In this document: positions 13,258 through 22,691 of the stretch, piece by piece
Layout of the letters: the number at the start of each line of letters is the position of its first letter
Position numbering within the stretch: position 1 is the stretch's first letter
NCBI GenBank assembly: GCA_025201765.1
Contig: MU623387.1
Coordinates: forward strand, 156,865-220,864
DNA: 64,000 bases
Direction of reading: 5' to 3'
Source of the DNA: Daldinia sp. FL1419
Taxonomy: Eukaryota; Ascomycota; Sordariomycetes; Xylariales; Hypoxylaceae
The notes under the pieces: model-generated
Seen by the model: only the letters and a program-made list of their open reading frames with translations
What the model was told of the DNA's origin: nothing
The model's database searches: none
Position numbers and translations under genes: made by a program

Positions 13258-13424
13258 AACTTCCTGATATCGTTAGTCTCGTTCGGGCTTCAGGGGAAAC
13301 GCCATCCATCTATCTTCCACGTTCCGCCTCCCGGAGTTCCCATCCTTCTCTTTATTCAAGTACTACTCTACTTACCTTTTTACGATAGATTAGATTCGCG
13401 GCCATATTCAGAAAACGGACCGGG

Positions 13425-16245
13425 ATGGAGATTCTAAAGAGCTGCGACGCGTGCAAGGCACGAAAAGTGCGATGCAACGGTAAGTCTACCCCAATATATA
13501 CACCAATAACTATCAACCAATGCCGTGACATCGCTCATCTGAGGCTCAAATTCAATATGCAGGGTACCCTGGCCCTTGCGATCACTGCGTGGTGAGTAGT
13601 CCAATCATGCTGTCGTCGGCACCGCTAGTCTTCGCTAATACCTTGCGTAGCGCCGGAAATCACAGTGCCATTTCAGCCGCAGGAAAATACCCCAAAGACG
13701 AAACGGTAAGTGGCATATGAATTATCGTAAGGGGCTTGTGTATGGGATGTATGTTTGTTTTACTAAAGTCTACAATAGTAAATAGTGTTCTCACATCTCC
13801 TGTATCGCCAAAGCTCCGACCTTCGAGCGTGGCGGTTCAGGTCGCCGAAACGGTAAAGTCCTATCCCAACATAACGTTCCCAGATAGAAATGGAGCTGAC
13901 TGTCGTGTACTAAAGACTCGGCGACCGTTGCCCGAGCTTTACGTCGATCGTATATTGGCCACCGCTCGAACAGCTGGGGCCCTCGGAAACGAAAAGCCGT
14001 TTGCAGTGAAGGTACATCATTTGCAACCCCTATTGTTAAAAACTAGGTACTCTACTAAACGCCCTAGGGGATCGGACTAGTCAGCACGTTGTGACCACTC
14101 CTTCTGGATTGACAAGTCGCTAATAGTGCTCACGACAGTTGGAAATGCTAGCCTGACGTTCTTCTCCGATAATCGACTGTCGTATTTATCCTCCCGTTTG
14201 CGGAATGATAAAGTAAATCGATTAGTTCAGAGAATATCTTCGGTGATTGCTTCTCGCCTTCAGCATCACGGTAGGTATAAAGATAGCTCGACTTGATAAA
14301 CACTAACTTTTGCTTGAGCGAATGTAGCGACATCGGGGTCTATGTGTAATGGAAAAGAGAGCCATAAAGATGCTCTGGGGCTTCCTGACACGACTGAGGA
14401 AAATGCTCACATCAAATGTCATTCCTCCTCCATCCCAAGTTAACGCAATCCGTCTAACCATCCAACAGTATACTTTGAGAGAATCCATCCTGTCTACCCC
14501 TTCCTCGACCAAAAGGAATTCGAGGCTATGATCCATGCTCCGTATTTCGCCGACCGTTTAGCACACAGCAAAGCACTGTACGCTCTGTATAATGCGGTTT
14601 TAGCCCTCGGATGCCAGGCTGGGAAGGGAGGAAAGTTCGAACCGGGTAAGGGGAGAGCCTGGCAGTACATGACGAGGGCGCTTGCTGTCCTTCCAGACCT
14701 CTTTTCGCTTCCGGATTCTCTAGATGTTCTCCAAGCGATGACTGCCTTGACAATATATTCCCTCAGGTACGTAACGCGGTTCATATCACTGGTCGTTCAG
14801 AACTTGATACTGAATCCATAGCGTACAGTATTTCGTGCATAGCAATAGAGCATTTTATACTATCCGAAGCCGCTAGAAGAGCGCAGAATCTCGGACGCGC
14901 CAATCTAAGGGGTAAAGCGAGAGTCGCGTATCATAGGGCGTTTTGGCTGCTCTATACCATTGAGAAGATCATCAACTTTCACTTTGGAAGAAATTCCGTA
15001 CGTCAATTCCACGCCATCTCATTCTTCGCTTAGGCTTAAGATTGCGTATTTCTAACGGGTAAATTGTCGTAGATATTTGTCGATCATGATATTGTAATTC
15101 CAATCCCGCCCGTACCAGATTCAATCGTAGGGGAACTCGACTGGTTTCTCACGACGGCGAGGTACGCGCGTCTGCTTTCGAAAGCCATGACGTCCCTGTT
15201 CTCAATTGCCGGCACAGAGAACCCGAAAACGTACTATCTAGCGATAATTGATCAATGCGAGGCTGAGCTTGAGGAATGGCGAGGGTCAATACCGATTGAT
15301 ACTCGACCAAGCGAGCCATATCAGTCCCACGCGTTGCAAGGCGGATTAAATCGGGCGACCGCAGTTGGAGTTCATCTACTCTATAATAGTTTCAAATTGA
15401 GTCTCTGCCGAGCAACTTTGTATCTGGCTGCGAATACTAGCCATGTCGTAAGTCAGGCTCGCCAGGCCGAGAGCACGAGAAATATGATGGAGACGTCGCG
15501 ATCTATATTGGAGTTGACAGCTTTCATCGATGTTGAGCCGAATACATCACTCTGGTAAGTTTAGTAATCTTCATATTATTTCTGCTTATTTTCGCCCTTT
15601 CTAACTTGTTGGTAATAGGATACTAGCCGGTATCCCGATCGTGGCTCTGTTCGTTCTATTCGATCTGGTAGTCACAAACCCCAAACACGCCGAAACGGCA
15701 ACAAATCTCGCTCTTCTTGATATGGCTGGTGGCCACTTTAGTAGACTTGAGTATGCGAGCGGTGGTAGCTTACCGGGCTCGTTAATTGGCGAGTTTGCAC
15801 ATATCGCACGCGAATACGTGAATACCATAAAGAGGGAGAGTACATTAAATCATACTATAGACAAACAACCACCCGCATTGACGAGATCACCAACCGAAAC
15901 GTCAAGGTCTCTTAGTAAACCCGGACGACCACCTCGTGAGAATAGCATCTCTCACGTGCTAGATCCATCTCCAGACGTCGAGCCAACGCAGGTAAATACA
16001 AATCTTTATTCGACGACTGGAAGAAAACTGCTATTGACGATAAGCAGGTTCCAGAAGATCACCTTTTCGATAATGATGCCCCGTTACCCCTTAACGATGC
16101 TTTATTCTTTCCTATAAATGATAGGCTCTTCGAGATAGATGGTGAAGTCCCTCTTGGCACGGACATCATGGATCTTTTCAACTCGGCTATGCCAGGCATA
16201 GATCCGTACTATAACCCGATGATAGGTGGCGAACATCAAAATTAG
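13425..16245 (+). CDS. Zn(II)2Cys6 transcription factor with fungal-specific domain
   Basis: Eleven exons: 13425-13479, 13563-13591, 13651-13705, 13779-14011, 14081-14270, 14319-14417, 14469-14766, 14829-14997, 15073-15554, 15619-15991 and 16048-16245. They total 2181 nt, giving 726 aa. The binuclear zinc cluster spans the first three exons as C7-x2-C10-x6-C17-x6-C24-x2-C27-x6-C34, followed by a basic RRK stretch. From about residue 222 (YFERIHPVYPFLDQKEFE) to about 460 runs the fungal-specific regulatory domain, including GRANLRGKARVAYHRAFW. The C-terminus is acidic and hydrophobic (LGTDIMDLFNSAMPGIDP), resembling an activation region. Two splice points are uncertain: the donor at 14418 is a weak GTCATT, chosen because the next exon follows a perfect CTAAC branch, and the 56-nt intron 15992-16047 also has an open alternative frame. 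Its position suggests it controls the divergent ABC transporter. Confidence 0.85.
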
Positions 16246-16512
16246 GGCAGTCTATTTTCTTATACAGTGATCTATAACTCTTCTCTATTCTTGTTTGTAA
16301 ATGCGTACCAGAGTAAGAAAAATCACAGTTTGGTCGGGCAAATCATGGTATTCTGGGAACAATGAAGGTTATTATAGCACCTAGTACAAAAGGCAAGAGA
16401 CATGTAAAGCGCCACTTTGAATAATATTGCGAGTTCTTCTCGGCCACGTCACAAGGTCGGGACGATACATAACAATCAACAAGTTCGACAAGCACTTAGC
16501 TAGGGAGGAAAC

Positions 16513-17111
16513 GAGGACATGCAGCTGAATTCGACGGTGTTAACTTATAACCTCATCGGATTGGCCCCAAGTCCAAAAAGAGGAAATCAGCCCCGTTGAT
16601 ACCAGCTCTAGACGAAGAGTCAAGTTTCCTACTGCAGGAGAGATACTACCTATACGTCGAAACTGCTGGACCAGTTCTTTCTTACTGAGCTAGCAAAGCG
16701 CGTTCCTCCCACCGTGGCAATCATAAATGCACCCAACCCGGGCTTGTGTAAATCGGGTCTCTTTAGGGGGTTCGACGGCAGCTTCAGCGGGTTTCTCCTT
16801 GGCATTTTCCAGAGCATTTTTGCCCGTACCGCTTCCGTCGGAGCGCGAGGGCTCACCGACGCAGCTGTTGAGCACAGTCAGGAGTCATATGGGCAGTATC
16901 TAGAGGATGGCAAATTACAACCGTAAGTTATACATAAGTCCTTGGGCCGTGGATCGTCATTTTCAAATACTAATATCAAACAGATTGGCACCTGGGTATA
17001 GTACACAAGCCCGAAGGTATCAAGATGGCAGAACAGTTATGGAAAGAGACAATGGAAGAACTAGTATTTTCTGATCTAGAAAATACAATCAAGAGCTTGG
17101 GTACCAAGTAA
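16513..17111 (+). pseudogene. short-chain dehydrogenase/reductase remnant
   Basis: Pieces of the C-terminal two thirds of a retinol-dehydrogenase-like SDR appear in order: EDMQLNSTVLTYNLIGLAP, then DEESSFLLQERY, SKLLDQFFLTELAKRVPPTV, AIINAPNPGLCKSGLFRGF, ESYGQYLEDGKLQP, an intron-like gap (about 16923-16982), and KPEGIKMAEQLWKETMEEL ending at TAA 17109-17111. The pieces lie in different frames. An in-frame stop precedes the AKRVPPT block, the YxxxK catalytic region is disrupted, and the Rossmann N-terminus (TGxxxGxG) is absent. It begins about 270 bp after the Zn2Cys6 regulator, so it may be a decayed neighbour of the transporter/regulator pair. Confidence 0.7.
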
Positions 17112-18706
17112 TTAATTACGTGATTTGAGTACATATAGCGTGGATATATTTCATAGACGGTCGAATATAATGTGTTTATATATACATAATTGTGGGACTA
17201 TACTCCTTTTCTTGAGTAGTCTCCACTTAATCCCTAACAAAAATGCTCACTTGGAAGACTTGAACATTATACCTCAGAATCTGATAGTGACTTTAGGATG
17301 ATATAACACCTTAAGCAGTAGTCAAAGATAGTGCTGCCTTGGAACTAATATTATAAAGGCTGTTTCCTGAAATTCAAAACTATAAACTGGGTGGTTAGTT
17401 ATAGCATCGTCCAAGTCTTGGTCAATATGGAGCACTACAGCTTCTTTACGCATCTATTCATCCAAAGATTGTAGTTCTAAGCATCTCCAAGTATAGAATC
17501 CAATACCTACCTAGGCACTTATCTCTAGAATAACGCAAAACAACAAAGAACTATTCAATTACAGTAATCACGCGTACTTTCGCTTGGTGACTTCAAGTAA
17601 CCATTCTATGCCATAGAGCTTTGAAGATATAGCGAGCTTGAATATCCTCACGTCTCAAACCATTAGTCGATCCAAGTCCATTCACCAGACAACATCCGCA
17701 CTGACGTCGCCGTCATAAAATACTAAATTGTAACATTCGAGTGCGTATAATGCCAATAATGTTCCGCGTATAGGATCGAATTTGGTTTCATTACATCGGA
17801 ACTCTGCTAGTGAATCCTAAAACATATAAGACTATCGTCTAATTTGTGCCTTTTCCCTCCACTCTTATTATAATCTAGATCAATATGTCGTCCCCTAATG
17901 AACTCTCTCCTTTTCTGACCTCTCCTATAACTCCTGTCAAGCGCCAAAGGAAGTACCATGTCCTTAGTTTCTCGATGATGCTGATAATGGGCAGTCGTTA
18001 CTTTCACAAGTCTCTTTCATCTCTAATCTTCTAGTGACCCTATCCGTTATATACGCACATCATCTACCGTAGTCCAACGCCTAATACGCTCACCATAGAT
18101 ATAAACCATGCCAGTGGAATGTTGCAATGTACTTGTAGGGCACCCCGTAATCAAAGGCCCAGTACATACGAAGTCCCCCAGCCACCCTTGCCCTGATATT
18201 CCCGTCCTCCAAGCCAAAGGATCGTGAAGAATGCTGCCGCCGAGACACTTAACCATCCCGCTTTGCGTACATCGTCAATGTACCTCCTGCAACTTCCATC
18301 ATTATGAATTATTACCCACGTCTCTAGCCCTTATCCTTTCCTTCCTCGTTTCAGAAAACTTTTTTCCCTTCCCCACGATAGTTATTCATCTTCTTTTTCG
18401 AAACCAACCTTGCAACTTATCTGCACTCTTTCTCCTCCAAGCTTCACAGTTGGTTCCTGTGCGTACGCTGAGTGCTTAATATTTTCCCCAGGTTTCTTGC
18501 AAAGTTTCGTTTCAACTTGGTTTCCGGCTTTTTCTTTTAATATTTGCAGCCATCAGCCGTATAGTGTTCCTTCGTTGCAGATTCTCACGCTTCGACAACA
18601 CACTATAGCCATTTTCTATTCTCTTTTGAAAACAGACATCTTGCCTAAGAACTCATCTTGTTGAATTTCAGCGAAGTTTACTTCGTTGTCTTTACGAGTT
18701 TATAAG
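17112..18706. other. AT-rich intergenic region
   Basis: This lies between the SDR remnant and the acidic orphan gene. It is AT-rich, more so in its first half. I see no exon with coding character and no clear repeat structure. The last few hundred bases are pyrimidine-rich and probably contain the promoter of the downstream gene. Confidence 0.45.
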
Positions 18707-19729
18707 ATGGCCCCAAATGAGAAAGTGGTGGAGATTTTGGGCGGCGTTGCTGAAGAAATATCGCACTTTATTGTAGAAGCTCTTGAAAAAATCGAAACCT
18801 CCAATAATCAGACGGAGCAGGAGATTGATACCTTTTTCATGAGGCTCATTAACCTATGTATTGGCGAACTATACGGCATCCTCCGTGTCCGAGGCGATGC
18901 GATTAAAGATGCTCTGAGGTCTGCCGCTGAAGCTAAGGCTCAGTCTGAGCCCGAACAGGACGATGAACCTGCGCGTCCTTTCAAGGGTAAGTTAGCCTAT
19001 ATCTCTATACCAACCAACAATCGGTAACTCTTACTAACATTATACCCTCCAGTCCCTCGCTTGGGCGATCCTGAGAGTCCCGATGTCGATCCCCAGTCGG
19101 CTGGCACCTCGTCCAGCGGTGTCAGTGCTGACCGTGGCCTTAGTCTCGGACGTAAGTTAATCTAAATCTCTATATTAACTAGCCATTGATAACTTTTACT
19201 AACATCATTCACCCTAGATGGCTTTGGTAGTCACGCTGGTTATGGCCACGACGGCCCGTCCCAGCTTCAGGCCCAGCCTCCTTCCCCCCCTCCCGCCGGA
19301 AATCTCCCCGCCGCCGTCGCCGACAACACCCCCGACAGCGCCCCCGCCGATCCCTTCATTGTCCCCGACAATGCCGAAGTGATCATCATCCAAGATGACG
19401 ACGACGACGACGGCGGCGATGCTGACCACGCCGGCCCCCTCAGCGGCAACGACGATAATCTATTTATCGACGACGCCGGTGTCGATCCCCACGGGCTCGA
19501 CAGCGATGGGGACTACGAGGAGGTGGAGGAGGATCAAGAGGGAGAGGAAGCCCAGGCAGCCGCCGAAGCTGGCTCCCAGCCTTCCTCCGTGGCTCGCACC
19601 CAAGCCTCCGATGCCGTCTTCGCTCAGTCGCTATCGCGACGCCTCAACCATCCCCGTCGCTCGTTCCCGCGAGTAGACTACGATGTAAAGGGGTACTACA
19701 GAAAGCGAGGTTTCGATGATATCCTTTGA
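18707..19729 (+). CDS. acidic low-complexity orphan protein
   Basis: Exons 18707-18986, 19053-19151 and 19218-19729 encode 296 aa. I chose the ATG at 18707 because nothing in-frame upstream is an ATG. No family recognised. The first 95 residues are predicted helical (KVVEILGGVAEEISHFIVEA and onward). The rest is Pro/Ala/Ser-rich and very acidic, with VIIIQDDDDDDGG and a long Glu-rich run, ending in a basic/aromatic tail (YDVKGYYRKRGFDDIL). Both introns are exactly 66 nt, start GTAAGTTA, share CTCTATA near the middle and TTACTAACAT at the branch site, and agree at about 50 of 66 positions. The protein may be nuclear or chromatin-associated given the acidic patches; that is conjecture. Confidence 0.7.
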
Positions 19730-20178
19730 ACTAACTACGACCGGCATTTGAGAGTCTGGAAATGTTTGCCTACAGGAACGAAACGGCCCGAAAGAACTGC
19801 GGCATGCACACGACAAAGTTGTGACGGATAAGGGATATGTGGTTTTCCGGTCTGGCAGTTAGTATTTCGATAGGAAGGGAAGTTTGTGGTTGTGTTTTTG
19901 TTGAGGCTACGGGCAGTTGTTTCTATTTTACGTGGAAACTTTATTGAAGCCAAGGGTTTGCGTCGAGTTCGAATGGCACTGAATCGAATTTCGATGTTAC
20001 TTGCTTATGGTCTTGCTCTTTTGTTGTAACATGTATGAACGCCTATGGCACTACGTCTCTATTCACATTATACGTCACGCCTAACTTCTATATATGCTTC
20101 GTGTTAGGTACAGCTAAAACCTGATGGGTCAGGAGCCAAAGCCCTAAGGTCTCAATACGTATCAATGCTTATCTGCGT
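19730..20178. other. convergent intergenic spacer
   Basis: This holds the 3' flanks of the acidic orphan (plus) and the F-box gene (minus). Nothing else is seen. Confidence 0.5.
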
Positions 20179-21864
20179 CTATTCACCTATTCCGTAACTC
20201 CTAACCCGACTGAAGAAAAAGGGCTTCCCACTCTTGAGCGGGAACTCCGACCAGTCATCTGTCTGTCTATTGTAACTCCAGAACCCCTTCCACGTTAACC
20301 TATTGTTGGTGTTCCTGTTAACGGCTGCGGCTTTGCCCGAACCTCGGAACGTCAAATCCAGACGGTATATGTATTTCCCTACACCTTCCGTCTCGATGTA
20401 CAAATCGCCTTCCGCGTCGGCTAGATCCACTCCCCCGCCAACGCTGCTTGCGTTGTCGTCATTTTTATCCGCCGCCGAAGATAAGCGCCAGCGGCCTTTC
20501 AGAGCAGATCCCATAACGGCGGAGGGTAAATAATGTGGCCCAGAACCGCCGCGATGTAGAGCTACGTTGTCACGCGTCAAGTGGTGTACGACGTGGGCAG
20601 GCTCATCCGTGGTTAGTAAGCTGATGACGGTGCCATCGCGGAATAGTCGTAGATATCGGTAATAGGTCACAATGTGGACGGGGCTATTCCACGTAACCTG
20701 GTGCGCCGACGCCTGACCCGGACGGATATAGTTCACGGTGCTGATGTAACACCCGTTGAACCGCACTCGCGGACGCCGTCGGAACATTGTCTGCCAAGAC
20801 GATGCGTAGAGACCGCGGAGGAGCAAATTGGTCGTTGCCCGACTCTCCTCTTGTCGCCGACGTTCCAAGTCCTCTAGAGTGAAGATATCGTCGGAATCAG
20901 CGATTTCTTGTGCTATATCTAGAGGCTCCCAGCTGATGCCCTTTTGCCAGTGGTAATGCATCCCGCCGAAACCGAATTCGCGACCCAAGCAGACCCGTCG
21001 CCAGATTTGGTTCTCAGTCGCTACCAAGTAGGCTAGGCGCCTACAGACCAGGGCTAAACGTACGAAATCGCCCACATCTGCGATGGCGACATCTCGCATG
21101 ATATGAACAAGGATCTCGTCGGGCAGCTCGGAGATGGGACATGGAGGCGGTGGTACTCCCTCGCATTCTGGCGGTGCTCCTTCAATTTTGAGGCTGGAGA
21201 AACTAGTGATGAGGTCCGGCAGGGATAACGCAGGCGCTCCGCCATCTGGGGGGTGGTGGGCGGTGTTAGGAACAGTTACGGCGGCGTTAGATGGGTTGGT
21301 TTGGGCTGGCTTTGTCCAGCGGCCGGGGAAGTGCTTGTTACGGTAGGACTGATCGACATTGTCATCCATACGGAAAGCCTTTCGATAGAGTTGTAGACTA
21401 TCACCAAGTTTGCCGGTAGCCTCCCTCTCGACGGCTTTTTCGTAGAAATCTAGGGCGGTCTGAGGCTCACGATCTTTGTCTTTGGTAGATTCGCCATCGT
21501 GACGGCCGAGCTTCTGCCCTGCTACGGATTTACTAGGATCTAGCTCATCGAAATGTTGAGCCTGGTAGTATTCGTCCTCATCTTCTACCTGATGGACGGG
21601 TTTTGAAGCCGATTTCTTATGCGTATACTCATTTCTCCTCGGAGGTCTACTGGTTGTAGTAGTGGTAATAGTAGTGGTAGTGGTAGTTATGGTTGAAGAA
21701 GAGGACCCTGCTTGAGTTGAGGCTGTCCTCTGATGTTGTTGCTGAGAACTAGTAGTGTTTCTTGACCGCGCCGAGACTTCGGCCCGCCATTGTTCTCTAA
21801 AGCTCTCTAGCTCAGACTGTATCTGTTGATTCGGCTGGTCCATTTTGGGCAAAACTATGGTCAC
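20179..21864 (-). CDS. hrt3: F-box protein, Hrt3/Fbxo9 family
   Basis: A single-exon gene of 561 aa; an alternative start at Met8 is possible. These proteins are substrate receptors of SCF (Skp1-cullin-F-box) ubiquitin ligases. The N-terminal 100 residues are Ser/Thr/Gln-rich, with a poly-Thr run near 59-71. A single TPR-like hairpin lies around 137-176 (ALDFYEKAVEREATGKLGDS). The F-box is at about 244-290 (ISELPDEILVHIMRDV ... RLALVCRRLAYLV ... QIWRRVC). The C-terminal half has the family block FNGCYISTVNYIRPGQ, then YYRYLRLFRDGTVISLLTTD and a final RVRSYGIGE. Domain order and length fit fungal Hrt3 and animal FBXO9. It shares an 827-bp divergent upstream region with the mitochondrial carrier gene. 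Confidence 0.88.
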   Translation of the reverse strand: MTIVLPKMDQPNQQIQSELESFREQWRAEVSARSRNTTSSQQQHQRTASTQAGSSSSTITTTTTTITTTTTSRPPRRNEYTHKKSASKPVHQVEDEDEYYQAQHFDELDPSKSVAGQKLGRHDGESTKDKDREPQTALDFYEKAVEREATGKLGDSLQLYRKAFRMDDNVDQSYRNKHFPGRWTKPAQTNPSNAAVTVPNTAHHPPDGGAPALSLPDLITSFSSLKIEGAPPECEGVPPPPCPISELPDEILVHIMRDVAIADVGDFVRLALVCRRLAYLVATENQIWRRVCLGREFGFGGMHYHWQKGISWEPLDIAQEIADSDDIFTLEDLERRRQEESRATTNLLLRGLYASSWQTMFRRRPRVRFNGCYISTVNYIRPGQASAHQVTWNSPVHIVTYYRYLRLFRDGTVISLLTTDEPAHVVHHLTRDNVALHRGGSGPHYLPSAVMGSALKGRWRLSSAADKNDDNASSVGGGVDLADAEGDLYIETEGVGKYIYRLDLTFRGSGKAAAVNRNTNNRLTWKGFWSYNRQTDDWSEFPLKSGKPFFFSRVRSYGIGE

Positions 21865-22691
21865 AATTCTATGGATATGAAATTTAATGTACAGTGCTCA
21901 ATTAAAAACGGCAATTAAAGTAAAAGTTTGGCTTATAAAGCGTATTTTCCGTACGGATTTCAGAGCAAGATTAGATATCTAGTAAGGATGAGAGCTTTGA
22001 AGTGATTCGCGGAAATTCGGATGAAGTTGAGAGTCGGCCGCTTGTAACGGTGAGGGTACAATGAGGTGCTCCGGCGTGACGGGTCATAACTGCGTGGGAT
22101 GCATTATCTAAATCCATCTTATCGCCGAACGAGTCGCACTAGTATTTCATGTACCCATGTACATATGTACTTAGTACCTACACTACCTAGGTAAGCTACT
22201 ATGTACAGGAGGGGTCCTACCTAGCGGGGCGATTGATAATGAGCTAAAGTCGATCCGATTGGTTCTGACATCATGGATAAGGACGATTAAAGCGATAAGG
22301 GACCGTGCGTTTACCTGTAAGAGAAAACAGTTCTCGATTTCCGCCGAGTCGGTTTTTGGAGCAGGTTGGGTTCGGCCTAGAACCGGTAAATTCTTAATTT
22401 TTCTTAAAAAACATTAGCCTCGTTTCAATTTTTGTTCTTATGTATTAATGACGCGAAGAAAACCGCCTTCCATCTATGATATTCTTCGCCTCCCCTCCTT
22501 CAAATCTGGCCACTTACCAATTGTAACCAAACAAAACAAACCTACGTAGAATTTTCTAACATTACGATAACCGTTGCATTTCTTAAATTTCACATAAGAT
22601 TGAGACTGTCTTTGTCTTCTTTTTCTATTTGATATCGAGCTATTATAAAGAGCGCCCCCCGGCACGACCGGGGATAGCGCATATTAAAAGA
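21865..22691. promoter_or_regulatory. divergent promoter region of hrt3 and mtm1
   Basis: This spacer of 827 bp lies between opposite start codons. It contains TACCTA/CCTAGGTA motifs around 22165-22200 and T-rich stretches at 22395-22440. No specific binding site can be named. Confidence 0.45.

Larger units (their letters stand above)
12772..13424. promoter_or_regulatory. divergent promoter between ABC transporter and Zn2Cys6 regulator
   Basis: This 653-bp spacer separates two divergently read start codons. It holds several inverted repeats, listed separately, including CGG/CCG pairs of the kind bound by Zn2Cys6 dimers. A shared control region is inferred from the layout; no binding data are available here. 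Confidence 0.6.

Noticed and set aside
14148..14784. minus-strand open frames over the Zn2Cys6 gene
   Set aside because: Antisense shadows; the plus strand carries a consistent spliced model with the family motifs.
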